From assembly GCA_021156225.1 (NCBI GenBank), contig JAJNBN010000033.1, positions 1 through 12,443 of the forward strand: a stretch of DNA of 12,443 nt. The letters are read 5' to 3'. Within the stretch, counting starts at the first letter, position 1, and each line of letters opens with the position of its first letter. Shown one piece after another: positions 1-6,998 of the stretch. The notes under the pieces were generated by a model. It was given only the letters and a program-made list of their open reading frames with translations. It did no database searches and was not told where the DNA came from. Both the position numbers and the translations under genes were made by a program. The stretch is from Verrucomicrobiota bacterium (GTDB taxonomy: Bacteria > Verrucomicrobiota > Verrucomicrobiia > Limisphaerales > JAEYXS01).

Positions 1-605
1 AGGGCGAAGGCCAGAAGCAGATGGCCAGTAATCAAGGTCAGAAGGGCAAAGGGCAAGGAGAGGGTGAGGGCGAAGGGGAAGGCGAGAAGGGGAAGGGTAA
101 AGGAAAAGGACAGGGGCAAGGCCAAGGTGAAGGCCAGGGACAAAACGGCAAAGGCGGCCAGAAGGGTGGTGGTCAACAGACTGCGGGTGGACGCAATACT
201 GGCGGTGGCAACGAAGGCGGGGGCGTGAATAACATGTTCAATGAACGTGGCGGCGGTTGGGAAGGCGGGCCTTTGACGGGCGAGCGGTTCACGCAGTGGA
301 GCGATCGTTTGCGCGAGGTGGAGGAATCCATTGATTCACCGGAACTGCGAGCCGAGGTGGCGCGGGTGCGTGATCGTGCGCGCGAGGCGCGGATGGAATT
401 CAAGCGGCACAGCAAGGAGCCGCAATGGGATTTGGTGCAGGCAGAGATATCCAAGCCGATGGCGGACATCCGGGCAAAGCTCCAGCAGGAGATCGCCAAG
501 CGGGAGTCGAAGGATGCGCTGGTGCCGATCGACCGCGACCCCGTGCCGGGCCGGTTCAGCGAACTGGTGCGCCGGTATTACGAAAAACTGGGTGGTAACG
601 ATTGA
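1..605 (+). CDS. C-terminal part of a Gly/Lys/Gln/Glu-rich, probably DUF4175-like protein (5' truncated)
   Basis: The reading frame is open from the first complete codon (base 3) to the TGA at 603-605. The ATG at 21 lies inside a low-complexity stretch, so the true start is almost certainly upstream of the window. The first ~65 visible residues alternate Gly with Lys, Gln and Glu, followed by a Gly/Asn-rich linker. The last ~105 residues form a charged, helix-rich domain (ERFTQWSDRLREVEE onward) ending in a VPIDRDPVPGRF / LVRRYYEKLG motif. I recognise this ending from large membrane proteins (DUF4175-like) encoded beside VWA/amidotransferase-like genes in Planctomycetes and Verrucomicrobia. 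That match is from memory and was not searched. The stop overlaps the next ATG (TGATG), so the two genes are probably translationally coupled. No catalytic motif is visible; a scaffold role is only a guess. Confidence 0.75.
   Translation, partial: GEGQKQMASNQGQKGKGQGEGEGEGEGEKGKGKGKGQGQGQGEGQGQNGKGGQKGGGQQTAGGRNTGGGNEGGGVNNMFNERGGGWEGGPLTGERFTQWSDRLREVEESIDSPELRAEVARVRDRAREARMEFKRHSKEPQWDLVQAEISKPMADIRAKLQQEIAKRESKDALVPIDRDPVPGRFSELVRRYYEKLGGND
27..215 (+). repeat. Purine-rich, G-tract-rich low-complexity coding repeat
   Basis: The + strand is almost all purine here and has closely spaced G-runs (44-46, 51-53, 62-64, 68-70, 74-77, 89-92, 95-97). It encodes tandem Gly-Glu, Gly-Lys and Gly-Gln dipeptides. 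The units are imperfect, typical of a protein repeat that expands and contracts by slippage. The spacing comes close to a G-quadruplex pattern, although some loops exceed seven bases. Confidence 0.7.
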
Positions 606-3004
606 TGTTCTGGGCGGCGATATTCCTTTCGGCTAAGAACTGGCTGCCATGGGCGGCCGGTTTTTTGCTCGTGGCCGGGCTGCTGCTGGCGTGGGGGTAT
701 CGGGCCACACGCATCCGGGGCGGGCTGCGACTGGCCTGCGTCAGCCTCAAAATTCTGGGTATTGCCCTCCTCGCCCTCTGTCTGTTGGAACCGATGTGGT
801 CGGGTGAACGCGCGGTGCCGGGAGCGAACCAGTTGCTGGTGGTGGCGGATAACAGCCAAGGGATGCAGATCCGTGACCGGGATGCGGGCAAGACGCGCGG
901 CGAGCGTTTGCAAGGATTGCTGGCGGATGCGGAGAAGGGGTGGCTGGGGGGGCTTAACGAAAATTTCAAGGTGCGGCCTTTTCTCATCGATTCACGATTG
1001 CAAGCGGTGGGGGATTTCAGCGGGCTGGATTTCAAGGGCGATGGTTCCTCGCTCACGTATGCGGTGAAGACTTTGGGCGAGCGGTATCGCGGACAACCGG
1101 TCGCGGGCCTGATCCTGATGACGGATGGCAATGCCACGGATGTGGATGAGGCGATGGATTTCACGGGGCTGCCACCGGTCTATCCCGTGGTGATGGGGAA
1201 AGGCGAACCGGAGCGGGATCTGGCCATCCGCAAAGTCTCGGTGAGCCAGACTTCATTTGAAGATGCGCCGGTGACCCTTCAGGTGGAAGTGAGTGTCACG
1301 GGCTACAAAGGCGAGAGCATCATGGCGAGTGTGGTGGAGGTGAGTCCGGGCGGCACGAATACCACCATGCTTTCGGTGACGAATCAATCGGCGATGGAGC
1401 GGGTGAAGGGGCAGACGCAAGAGGTCAAGGATGACACGCAACCGCTGGTGTTCCGTTTTCTGGAGCGCCCCATTTCACCGGGCAGCACGTTCTACTGGGT
1501 CACGATGATGGCGAAGGGCGATACGAAAACGAGCGAAGCGACTTTGCTGAACAACCAGCAACTGGTGGCGGTCAATCGTGGTGAGGGGCCTTATCGTATC
1601 CTGTATGTCTCAGGGCGGCCGAACTGGGAGTTCAAATTTCTTAACCGCTCCGTTTGGGATGATCCGCAATTGGAACTGATGGGGTTGTTGCGCGTGGCCA
1701 AGCGGGAGAAAATGAATTTCAAGTCACGCGTCGGCGAGAACAGCAACCCGTTGTTCCGTGGCTTTGATCGCAAGACGGAGGAGACCGAACGCTATGACCA
1801 GCCGGTGCTCATACGCTTGAATGCGAAAGATGAAGCGGAACTGCGGGATGGTTTTCCGAAGAGTGCAGAGGACCTCTACCGTTATCATGCGGTGATACTG
1901 GATGACTTGGAGTCCGAGTTCTTCACGCAGGACCAGATGAGCCTGGTGCAACGGTTTGTGAGCGATCGCGGCGGCGGGTTCCTGATGCTGGGCGGGCAGG
2001 AATCTTTCAATCAGGGAAAGTATGACAACACGCCCATCGGGGCGATGCTGCCGGTCTATCTGGATGGACATGCGGAGGTGACGCCGGTGAACAACCTCAA
2101 GCTCGCACTGACGCGGGAAGGCTGGTTGCAACCATGGGTGCGCTTGCGGGCGAATGAAGGTGAGGAACAAGAACGCTACGCATCCATGCCGGCACTTCAG
2201 GTGATGAATCACACACGTTCGGTGAAGCCGGGGGCGAATGTGCTGGCGACGGTACAGGACAATGACGGTGAAAAATATCCGGCGCTGGTGGTGCAGAAAT
2301 TCGGCTATGGGCGAACGGCAGCGATCACCATCGGTGACCTGTGGCGCTGGGGCTTCCATGATGAGCACATGATGGCGGACTTGCAAAAGGCCTGGCGACA
2401 GACCTTGCGCTGGCTGGTGGCGGATGTGCCAGAGCGCGTGGAAATAAGAGCTGAGTCAGCAAGGCAGGAAGGGCATGGCGCGGTACGTTTGAAGGTGCGG
2501 GCACGAGATGCGGTTTTCAAACCATTGGACAATGCGACGGTGGTGGTGAACCTGAAATCGATGCCGCTGCCCACGGCGACGAATACCACGGCGTTGCCCG
2601 AGATCAAGCTGACGGCGGAACCTTCGCTGAGCGAACCGGGCTTGTATGAGACGGTGTTCATTCCGCGTGAGGCAGGTGGTTATGTGGCAACGGCAATTGC
2701 CACGGATGCTAATGGCGTCACCGCAGGCACCGCCTTGACGGCGTGGGCGAGTGATTTCGCGGCCGAGGAATTTGCCTCGCTCAAGCCGAATCGTGAGCTG
2801 ATGGAGAAGATCGCGCGGCAGACGGGCGGTGAAGTGATCGATGAGGATAAGCTGGCGGCTTTCGCGGCGAAGCTGCCACAGCGCCGGGCGCCGGTGATGG
2901 AAACGACGGCGCAACCACTGTGGCATACGTCGTGGGTGTTCCTGCTGGCGTTAACGTGCTTCCTCGCAGAATGGGGCTTGCGCCGGAAATCAGGTTTAGC
3001 ATGA
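605..3004 (+). CDS. Membrane-anchored VWA / GATase1-like (glutamine amidotransferase-like) protein
   Basis: This is a 799-residue protein. I chose the ATG at 605 over the TTG at 602 because it overlaps the upstream TGA and has a GGTGG at 591-595. Two hydrophobic segments (about residues 13-31 and 39-58) precede a VWA-type domain (about 75-190). A DxSxG motif at D82/S84/G86 replaces the usual MIDAS DxSxS, with T151 and the D174-G pair (LMTDGN) following. A beta-rich linker leads to a GATase1-like fold (about 330-490; YRILYVSGRPNWE, then GGGFLMLGGQESF). That region contains no cysteine, so amidotransferase catalysis is very unlikely. A Ig-like/beta segment and a C-terminal membrane helix (about 776-797) follow. 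The family (PF07090-type) is usually annotated 'glutamine amidotransferase' by fold only. The protein probably presents its domains in the periplasm. Its stop overlaps the next gene's start (ATGA). Confidence 0.88.
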   Translation: MFWAAIFLSAKNWLPWAAGFLLVAGLLLAWGYRATRIRGGLRLACVSLKILGIALLALCLLEPMWSGERAVPGANQLLVVADNSQGMQIRDRDAGKTRGERLQGLLADAEKGWLGGLNENFKVRPFLIDSRLQAVGDFSGLDFKGDGSSLTYAVKTLGERYRGQPVAGLILMTDGNATDVDEAMDFTGLPPVYPVVMGKGEPERDLAIRKVSVSQTSFEDAPVTLQVEVSVTGYKGESIMASVVEVSPGGTNTTMLSVTNQSAMERVKGQTQEVKDDTQPLVFRFLERPISPGSTFYWVTMMAKGDTKTSEATLLNNQQLVAVNRGEGPYRILYVSGRPNWEFKFLNRSVWDDPQLELMGLLRVAKREKMNFKSRVGENSNPLFRGFDRKTEETERYDQPVLIRLNAKDEAELRDGFPKSAEDLYRYHAVILDDLESEFFTQDQMSLVQRFVSDRGGGFLMLGGQESFNQGKYDNTPIGAMLPVYLDGHAEVTPVNNLKLALTREGWLQPWVRLRANEGEEQERYASMPALQVMNHTRSVKPGANVLATVQDNDGEKYPALVVQKFGYGRTAAITIGDLWRWGFHDEHMMADLQKAWRQTLRWLVADVPERVEIRAESARQEGHGAVRLKVRARDAVFKPLDNATVVVNLKSMPLPTATNTTALPEIKLTAEPSLSEPGLYETVFIPREAGGYVATAIATDANGVTAGTALTAWASDFAAEEFASLKPNRELMEKIARQTGGEVIDEDKLAAFAAKLPQRRAPVMETTAQPLWHTSWVFLLALTCFLAEWGLRRKSGLA

Positions 3005-3978
3005 GAAGGTTGTCATCCATATTGAGCGGATGTCTGTGGCTCCTGCTGATGGGGTTGGGACAGGCGGCTGAGGCAGACAAGCCCACGGTGTTCGTGGTGG
3101 TGGGAGCGGCGGGTGAAGATGTGTATGGCAGCCAGTTCGTAAAATGGGCGGGGCATTGGAGGGAAGCGGCGACGAAGGCGGGGGCGAGCTTTGTGGCCGT
3201 GGGCCTGGAGGCAGATCAAAACAAGGACCGCGAAGATTTTCAGAAGAAACTGGCGGCAGAAGGCACGGAAGGTTCCGGGGAGCTATGGCTGGTGCTCCTG
3301 GGTCACGGCACTTTTGATGGCAAGGAAGCAAAATTCAACCTGCGCGGAACGGATTTCAATGCGGAGGAACTGGCGGAGTGGTTGAAGCCGATCCATCGAC
3401 CGATGGCGGTGATCAATACTTCGGCAGCGAGCGCACCGTATCTGCCAAAGCTGTCGCTATCCGGGCGGGTGGTCATCGCGGCGACGAAGAGCGGGTATGA
3501 GATCAATTACGCGCGGTTCGGCGAATACATCTCGAAGGCGATCGTGGATAAGGAGGCGGACCTCGACAAGGACGGACAGACATCATTGTTGGAAGCTTAC
3601 CTGATGGCTTCGCGCAAGGTGACGGAGTTTTACGAGACGGAGGGGCGCATCGTTACGGAGCATTCCCTGATGGATGACAATGGTGATGGGCTGGGAACAC
3701 CGGCGGACTGGTTCCGGGGTGTGCGGGCGACGAAGAAGGCGCGCAATGACGCGGAACTGGATGGGTTTCGCGCGCATCAGTTCCACTTGGTGCGCAGTGC
3801 GGTGGAGCAGAAGATGCCGGTGGAATTGCGCGCCAAGCGGGATGAACTGGAGCTCGGAATCAACAAGCTGCGGGAAAAGAAAGCCGATATGAAGGGTGTG
3901 GATTACGACAGGGAACTGGAGAAACTGCTGGTGGAGCTGGCGCGGGTGTATGAGAAGGCGGGGCTGTTGCCGAAATGA
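3001..3978 (+). CDS. Exported caspase/C13-fold protein lacking the catalytic cysteine, with EF-hand-like loop
   Basis: This is a 325-residue protein starting at the ATG at 3001, which overlaps the previous stop (ATGA). An in-frame upstream start at 2920 would bury 27 codons in the preceding gene and spoil a good Sec signal peptide (MRRLSSILSGCLWLLLMGLGQA, cleavage near residue 22). The domain from ~28 to 240 has the caspase/legumain pattern: VFVVVGAAGED, then LLGHG with a putative catalytic His102, then a beta strand ending VINTSAAS. The nucleophile position there appears to be Ser141. There is no cysteine anywhere after the signal peptide, so it cannot be a cysteine protease. Residues 187-198 match a canonical 12-residue EF-hand loop (D187, D189, D191, G192, S195, E198), and DDNGDG at 225-230 is a second calcium-type turn. 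The C-terminal ~80 residues are charged and helical. Probably a structural or ligand-binding pseudoenzyme acting with the upstream gene product. Confidence 0.8.
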   Translation: MRRLSSILSGCLWLLLMGLGQAAEADKPTVFVVVGAAGEDVYGSQFVKWAGHWREAATKAGASFVAVGLEADQNKDREDFQKKLAAEGTEGSGELWLVLLGHGTFDGKEAKFNLRGTDFNAEELAEWLKPIHRPMAVINTSAASAPYLPKLSLSGRVVIAATKSGYEINYARFGEYISKAIVDKEADLDKDGQTSLLEAYLMASRKVTEFYETEGRIVTEHSLMDDNGDGLGTPADWFRGVRATKKARNDAELDGFRAHQFHLVRSAVEQKMPVELRAKRDELELGINKLREKKADMKGVDYDRELEKLLVELARVYEKAGLLPK

Positions 3979-4228
3979 TGGATGCCCGAGCTCTATAAGC
4001 GGATGACATCGGTGTGTTTTTTCAAGGCAGTGTGATTCGACTCACCCCTCACCCGGTTCCGCTTGGGGCGGAACCGACCTCTCCCCATTGAGGGGCGAGG
4101 TTACGACGGACAAGTTGCGAACCTTCATGGCTTCCGATGTTGAGCGCTTGTTTTGTTTCTTAATTCCAAAAATCTACATTTGTTGGACTGGTCTGGTTCG
4201 TGGCTTCTGTTAGTTTCTTCCCCGAGCT
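3979..4228. other. Intergenic region between the VWA/caspase-like operon and the M48 protease gene
   Basis: These 250 bases contain no plausible gene. They hold one copy of the interspersed palindromic repeat (4042-4100). From 4145 to 4200 the sequence is more AT-rich and probably contains the protease promoter. A weak candidate is TTGTTT / 16-base spacer / TACATT around 4150-4180, which I do not consider firm. Confidence 0.6.
4042..4100. repeat. Interspersed GC-rich palindromic repeat, copy 1 (with extra inner hairpin)
   Basis: It begins TCACCCCTCACCC and ends CCTCTCCCC-attga-GGGGCGAGG. The ending folds as a stem with one T/C mismatch. Between the two parts is a perfect 8-bp stem, GGTTCCGC (4055-4062) and GCGGAACC (4068-4075), with a 5-base loop. 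A second, shorter copy lies at 10354-10393. It starts 64 bases after the stop of the upstream operon, so it may act as a 3'-end or attenuator structure. It has no U-tract, so it is not a classical intrinsic terminator. Confidence 0.7.
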
Positions 4229-6190
4229 ATGGATTTTTTTACGGCACAGGAAAAGGCGAAGCGTAACAGCGGGCGGCTTATCATCTACTTTGGCGCGGCG
4301 GTGCTGGGGACGATCGCGGTCATTTACATCATCCTGGCCATCGCGCTTGCCAAGGCGGGCCGGCCGGATGCACTCGGCCAGACGCGCAGTTTCTGGCAAC
4401 CCGAGCTGTTCCTATGGGTGGCAGGTGGAACGACGGCCGTGGTGGTGCTGGGGAGCATGTTCAAGATGGCGCAATTGACTTCCGGCGGTGGCGCGGTGGC
4501 GCGGGCCTTGGGCGGGCGCCTGATCGATGGCAGCACGCGTGATGCGGACGAGCGCAAGCTGGTGAATATTGTGGAGGAGATGTCGATCGCTTCGGGCGTG
4601 CCAGTGCCAGAGATCTATGTGATGGATGACGAGGAGGGGATCAATGCCTTTGCAGCAGGCAATTCGGTGAGTGATGCCGCAGTCGGAGTGACGCGGGGTT
4701 GCATCCAATTGTTGAACCGGGATGAGTTGCAAGGAGTCATCGCGCATGAGTTCAGCCATATTTTGAACGGCGACATGAAGCTGAACATCCGCATGATGGG
4801 CGTGCTGTTCGGCATCCTGTGCATCGCAATGATCGGGCGCATCTTGCTGGAGACGACGGGAAGACGGAGTTATCGCTTGGGGGCAAGGGATAAAGGGACT
4901 AATCCATTGCCGCTGATCGGGCTGGTGCTTTTCGCGGTAGGTTATATCGGCATCTTTTTTGGGCGGCTCATCAAGGCGGCGCTTTCGCGGCAGCGGGAGT
5001 TTTTGGCGGATGCTTCAGCCGTACAGTTCACGCGGAATCCGGATGGCATCGCGAATGCCTTGAAGAAGATTGGCGGCTTGGGACGGCGCGGTTCCATCGT
5101 GACGGCACCAGATGCGGAAGAGGCGAGTCACATGTTTTTTGGTAATGCGCTGGCGGAGGGCTTCTCCAATCTGACAGCGACGCATCCGCCGCTGGTGGAC
5201 CGTATCAGGGCGATCGAGCCGAGATTTGACGGGAATTTCCCACGCGTGGAGTTTCCGAAGGGCAGATACGAGGAGGAGGAAGAAGAGCCGATACGGCGTT
5301 CGCCCATGAGTCATCGCCCCCCGCCCATGCCATTCCCGATGCCGCCGATGTTGCCGGTGCAAGATGTGATTGGACAGGTGGGTACGATCCAGCCGCAGAA
5401 TGTGGCGTGGGCGCTGGCCTTGATGGCGGATATGCCGGAGTTATTGCGGGCGGCAGCGCATGATGGGTATGGCGCCAGGGCATTGGTGTATGGATTGTTG
5501 CTAAGCCCGGATACGAGTTGCCGGGCGAAGCAGATGAGTGCGTTGCAGGCAAAGGCGGATGCGGGGGTGTTTGCCGAGTTGAACAAGTTGAGGGGATCAT
5601 TGGAAGCGGTGAAGGCTGAGGCGCGCCTGCCGTTGATCGAGATGGCGATGCCAGCGCTGCGGCATTTGTCGCAGAGCCAGTTCGAGACGTTCATGGCGAA
5701 TGTGGAGGTGCTGATCGCGGCGGATCAACAGATCGACCTATTCGAGTATTCATTGCAGCGGATGCTGAAGCGGCATCTTTGGCCGCATTACCGGCAGGTG
5801 AAAAAGACGGTCACACAATATTACGCGCTGAAGCCGTTGTTGCCGGATTGCGAAGTGTTGCTTTCGGGGCTGGCGTTGGTCGGGCATGGGTCTGCAGAGG
5901 AAGTGGCGAAGGCGTTCCGCTCAGGTGTGAGCCGCTTGGGGGCGGAGGCGGCCAATCTTACTCAGCAACCGGTGGAGAGGGCGAATCTGACTCAGATCGA
6001 TGAAGCGCTGGACCGGTTGGCGACGTCATCGCCCATGGTGAAGAAACAGGTCTTGGACGCTTGCGCGCATGCGGTGGCGAGCGATGGGGTGATCCAACCG
6101 CGGGAGGCGGATCTGCTGCGGGCGGTGGCGGACGGGCTGGATTGTCCGATGCCGCCGTTGTTGCAGCCGGTGGCGCCGGCGGGCCAATGA
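4229..6190 (+). CDS. M48 family (HtpX-like) membrane zinc metalloprotease with C-terminal TerB-like extension
   Basis: This is a 653-residue protein. Two N-terminal membrane segments (about 18-43 and 60-78) precede the M48 domain. The zinc-binding HEFSH is at 173-177, with catalytic Glu174, and the third ligand is probably Glu257 in the EFLAD motif. Two more hydrophobic stretches (about 188-207 and 228-250) lie between these, as in HtpX, and a THPP motif follows near 320. HtpX itself is ~290 residues and degrades damaged inner-membrane proteins. Here ~330 further residues follow: an acidic/proline-rich linker, then helical stretches (about 380-650). Two of these resemble TerB-type helices with an acidic 'D/E..I...E' pattern (AADQQIDLFEY and ASDGVIQPREADLL). 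The extension is known in other large M48 proteins, and its role is unknown to me. No strong Shine-Dalgarno precedes the ATG. The gene is probably its own transcription unit. Confidence 0.9.
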   Translation: MDFFTAQEKAKRNSGRLIIYFGAAVLGTIAVIYIILAIALAKAGRPDALGQTRSFWQPELFLWVAGGTTAVVVLGSMFKMAQLTSGGGAVARALGGRLIDGSTRDADERKLVNIVEEMSIASGVPVPEIYVMDDEEGINAFAAGNSVSDAAVGVTRGCIQLLNRDELQGVIAHEFSHILNGDMKLNIRMMGVLFGILCIAMIGRILLETTGRRSYRLGARDKGTNPLPLIGLVLFAVGYIGIFFGRLIKAALSRQREFLADASAVQFTRNPDGIANALKKIGGLGRRGSIVTAPDAEEASHMFFGNALAEGFSNLTATHPPLVDRIRAIEPRFDGNFPRVEFPKGRYEEEEEEPIRRSPMSHRPPPMPFPMPPMLPVQDVIGQVGTIQPQNVAWALALMADMPELLRAAAHDGYGARALVYGLLLSPDTSCRAKQMSALQAKADAGVFAELNKLRGSLEAVKAEARLPLIEMAMPALRHLSQSQFETFMANVEVLIAADQQIDLFEYSLQRMLKRHLWPHYRQVKKTVTQYYALKPLLPDCEVLLSGLALVGHGSAEEVAKAFRSGVSRLGAEAANLTQQPVERANLTQIDEALDRLATSSPMVKKQVLDACAHAVASDGVIQPREADLLRAVADGLDCPMPPLLQPVAPAGQ

Positions 6191-6302
6191 GAGGAATAGG
6201 GTTTTGGTAGATTAGCTGGTGGAATGGCTGATAGTTACGTTTCTGCAAAGATTTAAGGGAGTTTGCATTTGGCGGGGTTCTGCCCTATGTCTTTCTGGCT
6301 CT

Positions 6303-6998
6303 ATGGAAAAAGACGTGGTGGTGCGCATCCAGAATTTGACGAAGATTTACCGGCAGGGGGAGATCAATGTCACGGCGCTGGACAATGTCACGCTGGATAT
6401 CGCGCGCGGGGAATTCCTCACGCTTATGGGGCCTTCCGGCTCGGGGAAATCCACGCTGCTGCATATCATCGCGGGGATTGACCGGCCGACCAGCGGCAAG
6501 TGTCATATCGAATCCATCGACGTCACCAGGTTGAATGAATCCCAACTGGCGGACTGGCGGAACCAGAACGTTGGCTTCGTTTTTCAATCCTTCAACCTGA
6601 TCCCGGTGCTGACGGCGTTTGAGAATGTGGAGTTGCCGTTGTTGCTCACCGGCTTGAGCGGCAAGCGGCGGCGGGAGCAGGTGAAGGTGGCGCTGGAGAT
6701 GGTGGGGTTGGCGGATCGCGCGGGGCATTTGCCGCGGCAGATGTCCGGTGGTCAGGAGCAACGGGTGGCGATCGCGCGGGCGCTCGTGACTGATCCGCGT
6801 CTGGTCGTGGCGGATGAGCCGACGGGCAATCTGGATGCGAACTCGGCGAATGAGGTGCTGGGAATTTTGCAGACTTTGGCCAAGGGCGGCGACAAGACGG
6901 TGATCATGGTGACGCATGATCCGAAGGCGGCGGCGTTTGGCTCGCGCTCAATCCATCTGGAAAAGGGTGAGCTTATCCGGGAGGAGATGACGCAGTGA
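6303..6998 (+). CDS. ABC transporter ATP-binding protein, MacB/LolD type
   Basis: This is a 231-residue nucleotide-binding subunit. The start at 6303 (MEKDVVVRIQNLTKIY) gives the normal family N-terminus. An in-frame ATG at 6219 would add 28 atypical residues and is rejected. Motifs, numbered from 6303, are Walker A GPSGSGKST at 43-51, Q-loop Gln95, signature MSGGQEQR from 147, Walker B LVVADE at 167-172 and switch His205 (VTHD). The NQNVGFVFQSFNLIP segment is typical of ATPases that energise FtsX-type permeases. The gene is the first of a four-gene operon. Its stop overlaps the GTG start of the first permease (GTGA). No good ribosome site is visible before it; the preceding 112 bases separate it from the protease gene. 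The substrate cannot be told from the sequence. Confidence 0.95.
   Translation: MEKDVVVRIQNLTKIYRQGEINVTALDNVTLDIARGEFLTLMGPSGSGKSTLLHIIAGIDRPTSGKCHIESIDVTRLNESQLADWRNQNVGFVFQSFNLIPVLTAFENVELPLLLTGLSGKRRREQVKVALEMVGLADRAGHLPRQMSGGQEQRVAIARALVTDPRLVVADEPTGNLDANSANEVLGILQTLAKGGDKTVIMVTHDPKAAAFGSRSIHLEKGELIREEMTQ
6979..6986 (+). promoter_or_regulatory. Shine-Dalgarno site deciding the GTG start of permease 1
   Basis: GGGAGGAG lies 8 bases before the GTG at 6995, inside the end of the ATPase gene. It is the clearest ribosome-binding site in the window and supports the non-ATG start with the 4-base GTGA overlap. Confidence 0.7.

Noticed and set aside
2920..3000. Upstream in-frame extension of the caspase-like protein
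   Set aside because: It would overlap the preceding gene by 85 bases and put 27 residues before a good signal peptide; the ATGA junction at 3001 is the natural start.
4042..4100. CRISPR or intrinsic terminator interpretation of the palindromic repeat
   Set aside because: There are only two distant copies with no spacers, and no U-tract follows the stems.
6219..6302. Upstream in-frame start of the ABC ATPase
   Set aside because: The 28 extra residues are unlike any ATPase N-terminus, while the ATG at 6303 gives the usual length and start.
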